A stretch of 64,000 nt of DNA, from positions 34,230,067 to 34,294,066 of the forward strand of contig NC_067117.1 of the NCBI RefSeq assembly GCF_021347895.1, read 5' to 3'. Positions 26,172 to 36,691 of this stretch are shown here, one piece after another (the stretch's first letter is position 1; the number at the start of each line of letters is the position of its first letter). Made by a program: the position numbers and the translations under genes. Source of the DNA: Acanthochromis polyacanthus. Its lineage: Eukaryota; Chordata; Actinopteri; Pomacentridae. The notes under the pieces are model-generated. The model was not told where the DNA came from, ran no database searches, and worked only from the letters and a program-made list of their open reading frames with translations.

Positions 26172-26370
26172 ATGCCCAAAACCTGCGCTGTTTTTGGCTG
26201 TAGTTCTCACTCATGGAGCAACAAGAACATTTCCTTTTACAGAATTCCGACTGGAAAGGGCCAGAAAAGGACTTTATGGTTTAAAGCACTGAGGCAGATT
26301 AACAAGGATGGAACCACATGGAGCCCACAGTCAAAATGGTCCTATGTTTGCAGTCAGCATTTCGTCAGTG
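26172..26370 (+). CDS. THAP-type zinc-finger exon (first exon, truncated gene)
   Basis: The predicted 66-residue exon carries the C2CH zinc-binding set of a THAP domain: C5 and C10 in the MPKTCAVFGC start, then C60 and H63 in YVCSQHF (spacing C-x4-C-x49-C-x2-H, within the family's range). SFYRIP near 21-26 and a conserved W at 36 also fit. The exon ends at GTATGT (26,371), a plausible donor in phase 1. THAP domains bind DNA; in P-element and ISL2EU-type transposons they recognise the element's ends. The AVPTIF-type box that normally closes the domain would lie in the next exon and is not found here. I chose this ATG because upstream in-frame sequence is only a poly-lysine from an A run. Coding sense and position just inside an inverted repeat point to a transposon gene rather than a host gene. 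Confidence 0.75.
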
Positions 26371-27425
26371 GTATGTTGTGTTTCATGAAATTATTACCCC
26401 TTAACTGATTTTCTGAAATTATTAATTAATAAGCTTAAAACTCATTGCGCTTCAGTGTCCCGCCCGTGGTACACTTTGAGATCTGCATAAGCAATTTGCT
26501 AAATGTCTGAAACTGCAAACACGATTATACAAACACTATACGCCGATGGAAAGCTTAGATTCTCATGAATCCGTCGGTATAAACCACTTTCAGATGTGAT
26601 TATCACAGCGGGTAATATAAACACATTTGTCCGACAAACAATGAATATCCATCCATCCGTTCTCTATACAGGGCTTCAACGTACACAGCGCGACTCACAT
26701 TTCCGGGTTCATACACACAGATGAAAATATTCCACAAAAAACGGCCATAATCCAACCTTGGACATCCAGACGAAACAAGCCAGTTAACTATTTTGTCCAA
26801 AACATGTCTTGAAGTCGGTATATACTCCACGAATAGGTCGTTTTCAAGGAAATGCACCTCGCGATGCGTGTCCAATATTCCCTGTATTTCTCGTCATATT
26901 TTTATTTACAAATAGAATATTAGCGATTTTTTGTACTGAAAATGGCTGGAATTGACTGCAGCTTATGATGTCTATAATTATCTGAAATGTTGAGGGCTAG
27001 CTACTTAGCTTAGGCTAGTGCTAGCTGTGCTTCCCACAAAAAGTCAGGGGTCTTTCTACTCACACTGCTATTTTAAAACACTCCTAAACTCAATACTGAA
27101 CAAACAAGTCTCCCTTCTCTCCTCCCTTTCGTTCTGCTAACTACTATGCTGTAATCAGCAGCATTGTCCTCATTATTGTTAGCACCTCATACCCTTGGGC
27201 CTGGGTGGGTAGAGCTCATTTACAGGTATCTGACTCTTAGTTTTGATAATGCACATCTAACTAATATACATACACTACTTCCACTTGAAATTAAAAGGTG
27301 TAATGGCTCACCCCGTTAGCTTAACATTAGCTTAGCATAGCGGAGCTGGTGTAGCCGTATCTTACAAGGCATTTATCAGTCTGACATTGACCTGTATGCA
27401 CAAAAACATATAAATATAAGCATAC

Positions 27426-27665
27426 CTCAAAGAAAATGTATGAGTCCAGGCTTTTATAAGTCTTCATCTTCTCCATTGTGTGGATGCCTGGGCTGTTGAT
27501 AAGGTACTCGTAAATGGAGTGCCATTGAAGATCTGGCCACGTAGTAGGGTTGTTTTCCCATGATCCCAGTGCAATTTGGTACGGACATGACTGCAAACCA
27601 ACCAGTTCTATTTTTTCTTTATACCGTAGCTTTGGCTTTTGGCTCAAGATTTCCGAAATAATCAC
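27426..27665 (-). CDS. first exon of second transposon protein (YqaJ-nuclease-like N-terminus?)
   Basis: The minus-strand frame starts at ATG 27,665 and runs 80 codons to a GTATGC donor (complement of 27,421-27,425). It includes a WPDLQWHSIYEYLINSPGI segment followed by KMKTYKSLDSYIFFE. In fish, a 'WP...I..YL...SPG..T.E.LK.YKSLDAY..F' pattern is characteristic, as I remember it, of the protein encoded beside THAP genes in ISL2EU-type elements, where a YqaJ-like nuclease domain follows. The nuclease domain itself is absent here, so the function of this exon alone cannot be stated. It lies just inside the right inverted repeat and converges on the THAP exon. Confidence 0.5.
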
Positions 27666-28089
27666 CAGAAATTTTTCTCCGGGTCAAAACCGCGTGGTTT
27701 CGGCGGTCAAATCACGGTTGCTAAGGACTTTGTGTCCCTCCCTTTTAATGGCGGCGTGCGTTGCTAAGGAAGGTGTTGTCACGTGTCCCAGATTCTGACG
27801 TCATTGCGAAAAGGTCTATTAGTGCATTTATTTACTAATTAAAATGTATTTAATTACTATCACCTGAACCAATACACATGAAAGTTAGTATAAGTCAATA
27901 CAGATTTATTTTGCATTGATCATTTAGCTTATCAATTAATTAGGTTCATATTCGTGAGAAATGTAGCCCTGACCCCCGTTCACCCAATCTGTTTGGTCTT
28001 ATTAATGTCCCGTCCCCAGCAAAAAGTGTACATGCAGGTTATGCTGTTATATCATCCCTGCCAATGTTGAGACCAAACCTACGCCCTTG

Positions 28090-28150
28090 GTACCCACTAT
28101 ATATACATATATATATATACATACATACATAATTTTTTTTTTTTTTTTTT
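28090..28150. repeat. AT/ATAC simple repeat and T run
   Basis: A TATATACATA-type simple repeat (about 28,099-28,130) followed by an 18-19 base T run that forms the broken edge of the adjacent Tc1 remnant. Confidence 0.8.
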
Positions 28151-28706
28151 GGCAAACGCCAGACGAACCTTCATGTTCTTTTTGGTCAGTAGTGGTGTGC
28201 ACCTTTCAACTCTCCCATGGATGTCATTTTCTCCCAGTGTCTTCCATATTGTAGAATCATGTAGATGGACCGCAACTGAGGCCAGTGAGACCTGCACATC
28301 TTTAGATGTCCGTCTGCATTCTTTTGTGATCTCCTAGATTAAATTTTGATGCGCTCTTGGAGAAATGTTGGTAGTTGGGCCACTCCTGGAAAGGTTCACC
28401 ACTGCTGCATGTTTTCTCCATTTGTGGATAATGTCTCTCTCTGTGGCTCTCTGGAGTTTCAGAGCCTTAGCAATGTCTTCGTATCCCTTTCCAGACTGAT
28501 AAATGCCAATTACTTTGTTTCTCATCTGTTCTTGAATCTATTTAGAACATGGCATCACGTGCAGACACCCTTTAGCTGCTTCACAATGCCAGACATGTTC
28601 TATTTAGTGATGTCAGCAATCACCAAAGTGAAATTAAATACAACTGCCAAATGAATTTGGTAATTTGGTAGATTGGTAGCTAGGGGCCAAATATTTTTTC
28701 ACACTG
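28135..28706 (-). pseudogene. Tc1-like transposase remnant, N-terminal half, two in-frame stops
   Basis: On the minus strand one continuous frame reads the N-terminal, DNA-binding half of a Tc1 transposase. It shows a QEQMRNKVIGIYQSGKGYEDI start, a linker that is normally GRPTKIS-like (here SGPTTNIS), a VHDST-like segment and a KKNMKVRLAFAKK segment, where the frame runs into the poly-T/A edge at 28,135. A TAG replaces a conserved glutamate near the start and another stop follows the first third, so it is dead. All catalytic residues are missing. Upstream (higher coordinates) the 5' arm continues to CAGTGTGAAAAAATATTTGG, read from 28,706 downward, which looks like the outer terminus. No TA is preserved there. 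Confidence 0.85.
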
Positions 28707-28709
28707 GGA

Positions 28710-30760
28710 AAGATGGGGTTGGAGAGCAGTTTTCCTTCAGTAACGGAACCATCATTCAAAAACTGCATTTTGGATTTCTTGGGAAATATTTGTCTCCATG
28801 TTGAAATAGGTCTGAAACATTCAAATGTGGCAAAAATAGGAGATCTATTTTCACAGCACCGCAAATATACATGTAATCATTCTTTCTGAGTGATGTCGGT
28901 GTGTGTTTATTCCCAATGGAACACAAAGCAAGAGACTCCATTCTGACCCTATCACACAGTTTCCACAATAACCATGGGAATAAATTTACTACTGAAGTCC
29001 TGCATATTTTCTACAACCCTCTGGAACTCTACTGGATCGATGAACACCATTCTTCCATACGATATTCCCTCATTTGGTGTTGTGATGGTGGCAGTGGAAA
29101 ACATTGAGTAACACATCAGATAAAAATAGCACACACATTGATTTGCAGTGACCATTCCCAAGTGAAACCAAACTATGGCAGCACAATACCATCCCACGGC
29201 AGAACACAGCCACCAGATCCCCTCTCTGTCAGCCTCAAAGGGTTCATGTTTTCCCTTTAATTCGCCCCCCATCTGTCTGATAGGGGTCTGATGGCCTACT
29301 GTATAAACAAAATTGAGTGGACTCTGACATTCAACATATTAACAAGAGCAGATGTTAAATTGGAGCCGTGCCCTTGTGTTACAGAGCAAATCTGTTATAT
29401 TAAGCAAGTTCTGTTATGGGATGCTTATATCCTTCATGTTGCCTCTTGAGTTTCTTTTCGTCTAATGTGTGTTTTCTGTTGTTAATCAGGTCCATGCAAG
29501 ACCAATTACATCCCCACATACTACAGGGCCAGTTTATGTTGACAAGACTTTGCGCTGTCCCTAGGGAAATAAAGAAAAAAACAACTAGAAAGCAAGATCA
29601 CAGGCTGTTTCTACAATCATGCAAAAAGTTTATTCTTCAACCTGGTCACCTCTGAAAGCTTGCTAGGGCAGGTGCTGAATATGTGATCACAGACTTGTGC
29701 TTTATATCAAATATTTTTCAACAATTTTAATGTTAACTTGTCTTCAAAATGGCTTCACATCAAAGGCTTTGGGAAACATGTGTGAGGGAAAGTTCCCCAT
29801 AGAAGCAGCCACTCTAAACATTTACATTGTGAGTGCTGTGTCGGTCTATTATTGAACCACACCTCAGTTCAGCCAGTATGAGAGCATTTTTTCCATGCCA
29901 CTGTGTGCAACAACAACCAGCAACTCATAGGTCACCCCTAGTGGGACCTGGGCAGCCTTATTCATCAGCGAGGAGGTTTGTTCAGTATTGTACATATACA
30001 TTAGACATGATTAGAATAAAATAAATGCCCATATCTTAAAGCAGGCTCCCTCAGAAACCGCTAAGCATTTGTAATACTAAAAAGTTATGTAGCCATTAGC
30101 CCAAGAAACTGTTTGTCACAAGAGACACACCCCCTGCTTCTGAACATGGTAGAACCAGGAAGTATAAATACACATGGAATCCTCTGCAGACTCTTGTTGC
30201 CAGAGGTCCAGGAAGCAGGTGAGCAGGAAAGTATTGCAACATACAGACATTTCAAGGGTGTTTGCAGTAAATGGTTGGTTAGACTGAAAACAGGACTGCA
30301 ACCATGTTGGCTAATTTGGCTGGATAGCAAATGGTAGCAAGCAAGCTTATGCGGGCTGTCTTCATTCATCTGCTAAGACATTATGATTGTCCTCCTGTGA
30401 CTTTATAATATATAATGTTTTATTTTTGAGGTGCATCCACGTCATGAACACTCTTATGAGGATTAACTTTAGTCCTGACCACACTGCTTCTGCTTCACAC
30501 CAGACCTCTTTGAATTCCTGACAAAGTCACAGATATGAGCAGGACTTTGAAGGTCTGAGAGCACTTCAGCTACCTTTGGAAAGGAAAAAATTACAGTGGT
30601 TTATGCTGTAATTACCCAGTCAGGTAGACTTTTCTTTTGGCTTTATACGTCTTTTCTTTCAAAAGGTCTTTTCAGAAAGAGCAGCCTCAAAAAGTTTGTA
30701 ATTTTTAAGAAAAAATAAGCATTTTTTTCTCCCTGTGCTTCTTAATGGATATAAATAGCA
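28710..30760. other. non-coding stretch, no gene recognised
   Basis: Several short open frames on both strands (for example 28,952-29,272 on the minus strand, 106 codons) show no domain, and they overlap each other. No RNA gene or named repeat seen. Confidence 0.4.
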
Positions 30761-30773
30761 TTAGTACTAAAAT

Positions 30774-31128
30774 CCATCCATCCATTCTCTATACATCGCT
30801 TTATCCCCACTAGGGTCACAGGGGGGGAGCCTATCTAAGCTGACTCGGGTGAAGGCAGGGGACACCCTCACCAGTCCGTCACAGAGCTACATATACAGAC
30901 GAACAACCACACTCACATTCACACCTACGGGCAATTTTAGAGTTATCAATTAACCTCAGCATATTTTTGGACTGTGGGAGGAAGCCGGAGTGCCCGGAGA
31001 AAACCCACACATTCACAGGGAGAACATGCAAACTCCATGCAGAAAGATCCCAGGCCCAGGCCGGGATTTGAACCGGGGCTCTTCTTGCTGCAAGGCGAAA
31101 GTGCTAACCACTACTCTACTGCGCAGCC
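30774..31128 (-). mobile_element. tRNA-headed retroposon (SINE-like) with perfect 12-bp target duplication
   Basis: The best copy of this family in the window. Read on the minus strand it begins with a tRNA-like head: an A-box-like TAGAGTAGTGG and a canonical B box GGTTCAAATCC (complement of 31,064-31,074), the internal RNA polymerase III promoter layout. The body contains 'tttgcatgttctccctgtg', 'cttcctcccacagtccaaaa' and 'gtcagct.agataggct'. The tail is ATGG repeats (30,774-30,788). The 12-bp sequence TAGTACTAAAAT lies directly on both sides (30,762-30,773 and 31,129-31,140), which shows insertion by target-primed reverse transcription. It has no ORF and would rely on a LINE for movement. 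Family name not assigned. Confidence 0.85.
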
Positions 31129-31129
31129 T

Positions 31130-32100
31130 AGTACTAAAATATTAGTTCTAAATAAAATAGCAAAAAATGTAAGATATTGTATGAAATCTAACAGTTTACT
31201 AGTTACTGATTGCAGTATTTAGTTTGCATTCTATACATAGAGTTAAATGGAGATGTACATCCTGTACTGTATGTTAAATAAAAATTAGTTCTGTTTGTTT
31301 GAAAATATATACAATGAAGCTATTGTCAGTCAACCTCCTCCCTGCTTTTCTTTCTAATGTGTACCCTGGTTTGTGTGGCTGTGTGGCATTACTGTATTAG
31401 TGGCCTCAAGTATTCGGTGAAGCCACTACAGGGTATCACTCTTTTCAGTGACTCATGTGAGGCCAATCGCTTCAGGAAATACTTGTAGCTGACATAGATG
31501 TTTTATTTCTCCCTATCTACGTGTGCTGCAAATAAAGTGAAATTGTGCAGCTAAAGCACGTCTGCAGCTGGTTCCAACCTGGTCAACCCCGCAAGCCTGG
31601 TCTTGTCCCATTTTAAGAAGTCACCCCTAATCTCTGGTGATGGTTCAGGCACACTGCAATGTGTTCCCCACTGGCAGACTTCTGAGTCGTCCCCCATGCA
31701 TAATATCCATGCAATTCTGCTTCTGACAGATATGTGTTGTAATCTCTTTGAAAATGAGCATTTGCAACATGTAAGAGCCTCAAAGCTGCGGGTCTGAGAA
31801 GTGTGAGAGAGAAAATGACATAGAAAAACTGCAATGTAAAAAAAAAAATCCCTGCCTGGAGTCTGGCCTTTTATCCATGTCTTCATAGGGTTTGGTATTA
31901 ATTTCTTTGAAAACAGTTGGTAGCGCACACTCAATATATTTTGGTTTTATTTATTTATTTATTTAATTCTTTACCCGAAATAATTCCTGCTGTGTCAACA
32001 GTTGTAATTTTCCAATTATTTCCAATTTATTTTAATATAATCACTCACTGAATTTAAAAATCCAATCCATCTGCTTTCCTGTAACAATGTTTCAGTGTGC
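31130..32100. other. non-coding stretch, no gene recognised
   Basis: Contains a TTTA tetranucleotide run (about 31,945-31,966). The minus-strand open frame at 31,551-31,934 (127 codons) shows no motif; I do not call it. Confidence 0.4.
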
Positions 32101-32118
32101 ACTCTAACCTGAGACATA

Positions 32119-32459
32119 CTATCGTTCAAAAGTTTGGGGTCATTTAGAAATGTCCTTATTTTTGAAAGAAAAGCGATTTTTTTTTCACTGAAGAAAACAC
32201 TAAATGAATCAGAAATCCAGTCTAGACATTGTTAATGTGGTAAATGACTATTCTAGCTGGAAACGGCTGATTTTTAATGGAATATCTCCATAGGGGTACA
32301 GAGGAACATTTCCAGCAACCATCACTCCTGTGTTCTAATGCTACATTGTGTTAGCTAATGGTGCTGAAAGGCTCATTGATGATTAGAGAGCCCTTGTGCA
32401 ATGATGTTAGCACATAAATAAAAGTGTGAGTTTTCATGGAAAACCTTCAAATGGTAGTG
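32119..32459 (+). mobile_element. Tc1-type miniature element (TTTGGGGTCA family), copy 3
   Basis: The left end CTATCGTTCAAAAGTTTGGG lies after a TA (32,117-32,118). The body is nearly identical in order to copies 2 and 4. The right end '...cttcaaatggtagtg' is followed by TA (32,460-32,461), but the block 'gaaattgtctgggtgacccc' is deleted from the right arm. No ORF. Confidence 0.8.
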
Positions 32460-32509
32460 TATATGCCATCAAATCTCAAAGCAAGGAAAAGCGGGTTTCC
32501 ATATTTTGA

Positions 32510-33136
32510 CCTGTGACATCTGGTTGAAAGTGATGGTGGTGAATAAACAGTATAGTCATGGGTGTGAGGATTTCATCTTGATATCAATAGATATCGGGAT
32601 TGCCACTGACGAAATGCAATGTGGTGATTGTCTGTGGCATATTTCTGCCCATATACCATCGCTCCTCTGCCTCCTTGGGCCGATCTCTGTACACTGTGCT
32701 GTAGGACACCAAACATAGCGTCTGCCTTCTGCTCCATACAGCTGATAGTAAAATCCATCTGTGAAAAGGACAGTCCTTCATCTTGCTCGTGTCCACCGAA
32801 CATGAGGTGTTTCCCACTGGAGCTGATTATATGGCGCTGTTAGATCAAGGCCTTGGTGTTCGTGATGAGATTGAGCTTCTGATTTTGCAGAAATACGATT
32901 TATTATTATCCCTTATTAATCCATGAGGGGAGATTCTGATTTTCGCATATCCCCCATCAGAGGGGTCAGAAAGCAGGGTCAGCCGTGGTACAGTGCCCCT
33001 GGAGCAGGAAGGGTTAAGGGCCTGTTGGGCCCTTGTGTACAGCAATTGCACAAGAAATGTACAATTTCCTGTTACATCTGACATACCTGCAGATCCCAGT
33101 TTGAGAGACAGTCTCTGCATAAGAATCACCCTTGTG
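32510..33136 (-). pseudogene. Tc1-like transposase pseudogene, unit A
   Basis: On the minus strand, one frame after another reads pieces of a Tc1-like transposase. There is a LQWETPHVRWT segment, then RTVLFTDG, where the first catalytic aspartate is kept but the usual following glutamate is G. Next come a GRRYVW segment and a LHFVSGNP...YQDEIL segment. Stops (for example in the ARxRTV stretch) and frame shifts break it. A block of about 136 bp (about 32,902-33,037) that carries the 'catatcccccatcagagggg...gcaggaagggttaaggg' sequence of another fish repeat is inserted in this copy and is missing from unit B. The C-terminal catalytic part (second D and E) was not found. No intact reading frame, so no product is expected. 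Confidence 0.75.
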
Positions 33137-33502
33137 TTTAGAGAAGTCTTCTTGTCTTTGAGACACGGTGGGACAAAAGAGGTTTTCATAGTGTAGCCCT
33201 AAAAGAAACATTAGCACTGTGATCTGAACAGTATAAATATGTCCCAATACAGAACATTCTGAACCCAATCCTTTATCATTTAAGAAACACTGTCCACTGC
33301 AAAAGTTTACAACAAAGCAAGTGCCTAACCACCCTCTGAGATCCTCTACGGGGCTCTCTTAATGTTTCCATAGCCCCGTCTTGTGACTAAAGGTGATCTG
33401 GCTTTTGTGGTTTGGGCCCCTTGGCTGTGGAACTCCCTCTCTGAGGAGCTCAGGGAAGCAAACTCAGTGTCCTCTTTTAAACTTCTTCTAAAGACTTCTT
33501 CT
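33137..33502 (+). pseudogene. LINE (L2/Maui-like) ORF2 C-terminal fragment, between two Tc1 units
   Basis: At about 33,405-33,495 the + strand reads APWLWNSLSEELREANSVSS followed by FKLLLKT. This is the conserved end of the reverse-transcriptase protein of L2/Maui-type LINEs, where 'LWNSLP..LR' and 'FK..LKTHLF' are usual. The upstream part (33,137-33,400) is collinear with the sequence at 35,575-35,610 plus 37,024-37,260. The frame is broken upstream and the fragment stops at 'aagact', where unit B of the Tc1 pseudogene begins. No function expected. Confidence 0.7.
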
Positions 33503-33784
33503 GCTCTGTACAACTGACAGCGAAAATCCATTTGTGAAAAGGACAGTCCTCCATCTTGCTAGTGTCCACCGAATGTGAGGTGTTTCCCACTGGAGCCGAT
33601 CATATGACTCTGTTAGATCAAGGACTTGGCATCAGCAATGAGATCAAGCTTCTGATTTTGTAGAATACGACTTACAGCAATTGCACAAGAAATGTACAAA
33701 TTCCTGTTCCATCTGACATACCTGCAGATCCCAGTTACAGAGATAGTCTCTGCATAAGAATCGCCCTTGCGTTTAGAGAAGTCA
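33503..33784 (-). pseudogene. Tc1-like transposase pseudogene, unit B (partial duplicate of unit A)
   Basis: Same order and strand as unit A. It runs from the 'aaatccat.tgtgaaaaggacagtcc' block to the shared 'gtttagagaagtc' end. In this copy the frame around the first catalytic position is open and reads LQWETPHIRWTLARWRTVLF, but the expected aspartate is N, and the sequence stops soon after. It lacks the 136-bp insert of unit A. Units A and B flank the LINE fragment at 33,137-33,502, so the arrangement is A - LINE piece - B. Confidence 0.75.
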
Positions 33785-33789
33785 ATTGA

Positions 33790-35430
33790 TGGCCATGTAA
33801 AATAAGTTCAACTTGCTCCCTCAATATTTAACCTCTTGCCATGTTTTCACAAGTCTGTGAACATGCTTTGAATAAACTTGGTGTTTTTTGATAAAATGAT
33901 CATAAAGAGCCACTATGATTTGTGGTAATGGTTTGGAAAGTGATAGTGATGATCTTTCTTTCTTTGCTCAGTACTTTGCAGTGCTCAGCCTGTCGCATTT
34001 CCACTAATGGAAGCGTAAAAGCTTTTTCAGATGTGATTGTCTTATTAAAAATTCCTCACATGAGACTCTAAACATGAACACCATTTGGATTGAGTAATGG
34101 AGATCATTAAAATCAATCTTAGTGTACCTGAGCAATTAAATTGGTCAAAATTGCAAGATTGTTAATGGCTGTCTGGTCATTTACATTGATGACAAGTTTA
34201 CATTCAGGTCAAGGTTTCAGAAGATAAGAGGCAATTCCATTACCACACATTTGGATAGTAATTCACCCTAATTAATAATTTGAGTAATACATATAGCCCA
34301 TTGAAAGAGACGGCATCATTAAGCTGTGATATCTGATGTTCATCTAAAGGGATTCGTCCAAAACTTAATGACTCAGACACCCAGCAAGAGAATATATCAC
34401 AGATGCACAAGTCTATGGTCCTGAAATTAAGCTGTCAGAGCCCTTACACACAAAGCTCAGTCAGCCATTGGACATCACTGGGCTGAGTGTGGCTGACTCT
34501 CATCTGTACTTTTTGTAGTATGTCCAGCGCTATCAGTTCCGGTTGGCCCTCACTGGTGACTGTTCAGCCAATTCTTCTAGTTGGATGCAGGCAGAGAGAG
34601 AAAGCCAGCCCGCAAGAACAACATTAATTAGGTTTAAATGCATGCTCTGCATTATGCTACCCAAATCTGAACACATTCACCTGCACACATTATCCATGCT
34701 GAATGAGTAGAAACATGTGTTACAGTAGTTTTGCATTAGCAAGAACATAGAAATTAAGGTTGCTCCCAACATACAACATCACTGCAGTGCACGTGAAATG
34801 CTGTGGCAGGTGACAGAAGAAGAATTGTTCTCATGTCTGTGGGGGCTCTCTCTGGTCCTTTGGTGTCCTCTTACAATATCCTCCTGGCGGCTTAATGCTT
34901 AGAAGCCGGGTCTTGTCTAGGAACACTCCACCTCATGAATTCCCACATGATTGCACTGCTGCTGTTTGCAGTTGTCTGATAGAGAAACAAACACAAAGGT
35001 TGCATCGCTGGTTTGTGTGCACAACTTGTGCAATTGATTCATGCCATCTTGTTCGACGGTCCCGGTGACAGACCCATTTAAGGCCTGTGTGCAGTTCTGC
35101 AAAATAAACTTAACACTACAGGAAAAGATGGAAACAACTGAGACAACCTAAATCCACAGAAGTCTTCACTGTTTTCAAAAATGTTTGGAACAATCGACCT
35201 GCCAAGTACAATGAAAAATAGTATGCTACTGTCACACACAACACTGATTTGATTTGGGGTTTTGCATTTACTATAGATGCTTTGAAAGAATTCTCACTTT
35301 ACTTTTAGAGCCTAAAAGATTTGCACAGGAATACACATTATCCATGTATAAAGCATCTGTCACTGTAGAAAATGTATGTAAAATCAGGCATATTTTGTAT
35401 ATCTGCTGACTTTACTATAATAGCACATTT
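33790..35430. other. non-coding stretch, no gene recognised
   Basis: AT-rich sequence without an exon, RNA gene or mobile element that I can name. Confidence 0.4.
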
Positions 35431-35560
35431 GCCACTTTGTTTCCCTTGAACTTACTTTACTATCAGTGATCTGTCAAATCGACAATACTAGCCTGGTTAC
35501 AGTAAAACTGTTGTGGAAACTGGTCTGAAAATACATTAACAGTAATGTGTTACGACTCCT
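35430..35560 (+). repeat. diverged dispersed repeat, partner of 19,240-19,400
   Basis: Shares 'ccactttg.tttcc', 'aatactagc.tggttacag.aaaac' and following blocks in the same order with 19,240-19,400. No ends or coding sequence recognised. Confidence 0.35.
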
Positions 35561-35777
35561 TCATTTTTGTAGCTAGCTTCTTGCCTTTCTGAGACACAGT
35601 GGGACAGAGGTAGCTCGCCGCGCTAGACAACCCACGGCAACGAATTTAATTCTCTGCCAGGGTAGAGTCAGAAGGCGGGCGTAACTAAGTGACGACAGAG
35701 GCGCGACGATTCTGACAGAAACAACTGGCGCACAATAAACAGTTATCTTTCGACTCGGCTTTGGCCACAGCCCTTAA

Positions 35778-36691
35778 AGCTGCTGTCCGGAGTTTGAATC
35801 GCAGCGTCTCCCAAAACACTGTTGGTCCCTCCCTCCCTCTGATTTCGCCCCTTTATTTGTGCACGCGCGCAGTACATGAGAGAAGTGCCCGGAGTGCTGC
35901 AGCATCTCGCCTGTTTTGCTGTTTTCCCCTCTTCTACATTTAGTACATTTCGTAAATAATAAAGGAATTACGTTAGAATGCTGTATTGAGTCTAACTTGT
36001 CCTAATACCAAAATAACATGAATCTGCTAGGACGAACGAGTAAAGTTTCAATATGTGATTACACTCATGTATCCCTCACGATGACGTTGTTTATCCAACG
36101 TAGTGCATTTACGCGTGTATATGTGTTACATTGTTTATTTATTTCTATCTAGAGTTCAGAATTGCATGACTCCTCTGACGAAGAGTATGTCCCAGACGCC
36201 CCAACATCTTCCTCCAGAGGTCGGGCATCTAAACGAAGCCGTCAGGCGGGCTATGGAGGCCGTGGTCGGGGAGCGACGCGAGCACCCCGAGCCAAAAAAC
36301 GTCCTGCAGTCTCTTGGCCTGACAAGCCGTGGGATTGGTAACTTTTCTGGAAGTTGCTGATCCCTGATGCTCTCTCCTCCACAACCAAAACAAATGTGCG
36401 CGCGGTTGCGTAGTGCGTAGCTCGCCCACCTCTGCATGGGCTTGCTTGCTGTGCGCGTAACCGTTGATTGACAGCATGACAAAGCTGAAGCTCGAACCTG
36501 ATTGGTCGGCAGCAACCGGCGCTTTTTGGAATAACATGGGGGTCTATGAGAGGAAGGCAGAGCTCAGGAATAAATTTTCATATCGCGTTATACTAACTTT
36601 ATATTATAGTATCGAACTAGACTAACACATTTAAGCTTTGTTAAAAAATGATACATAAATTGAAAACAAACGGAAACTCCGGACAGCAGCT
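35778..36691 (+). mobile_element. TTAA-target DNA transposon (piggyBac or Kolobok type), 914 bp
   Basis: Perfect 18-bp inverted ends AGCTGCTGTCCGGAGTTT sit at 35,778 and, complemented, end at 36,691. Each is directly flanked by TTAA (35,774-35,777 and 36,692-36,695). TTAA duplication is the mark of piggyBac and Kolobok superfamilies. The interior holds one plausible exon (36,153-36,338) and GC-rich, promoter-like sequence with 'gcacgcgcgcag' and CCAAT-type boxes ('cctgattggtcgg', 36,500). No transposase catalytic region remains, so it is non-autonomous. It inserted into the RecQ-like exon. Confidence 0.8.
36153..36341 (+). CDS. acidic-then-basic exon inside the TTAA element
   Basis: A good acceptor ('tttatttatttctatctag', ending 36,152) is followed by 62 open codons. 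They start with an acidic cluster, SSELHDSSDEEYVPD, then S/R/G-rich sequence (SRGRASKRSR, GYGGRGRG), a basic AKKRP and SWPDKPWDW before TAA 36,339. Alternatively the exon ends at the GTAACT donor at 36,338. Acidic leaders followed by basic nuclear-import-like stretches are usual in the N-terminal region of piggyBac-type transposases, but no catalytic domain is present to confirm that. Product unknown; I infer it is the surviving N-terminal exon of the parent element's protein. Confidence 0.45.
   Translation, partial: SSELHDSSDEEYVPDAPTSSSRGRASKRSRQAGYGGRGRGATRAPRAKKRPAVSWPDKPWDW

Larger units (their letters stand above)
25989..27817. mobile_element. THAP-carrying DNA transposon remnant (ISL2EU-like), AT target
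   Basis: The ends are inverted: left AGACCTTTTTCCGAAATGTCA, right the complement AGACCTTTTCGCAATGACGTCA, each flanked by the dinucleotide AT (25,987-25,988; 27,818-27,819). Inside are two exons pointing toward each other: a THAP zinc-finger exon on + (26,172-26,370) and a second protein's first exon on - (27,426-27,665). A THAP protein together with a separate YqaJ-like nuclease gene and a 2-bp AT duplication is what I recall for the ISL2EU/IS4EU group. Only first exons remain in 1.83 kb, so this is an internally deleted, non-autonomous copy. A 20-base A run sits at 26,143-26,165. The interior 26,400-27,400 shows no further domain I can name. Confidence 0.7.

Noticed and set aside
26603..26875. 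90-codon minus-strand frame inside the THAP element
   Set aside because: Open but without a motif I can match; kept only as part of the element's interior.
31551..31934. 127-codon open frame on the minus strand
   Set aside because: No recognisable motif, overlapped by other frames of similar quality, and partly built on an A/T run.
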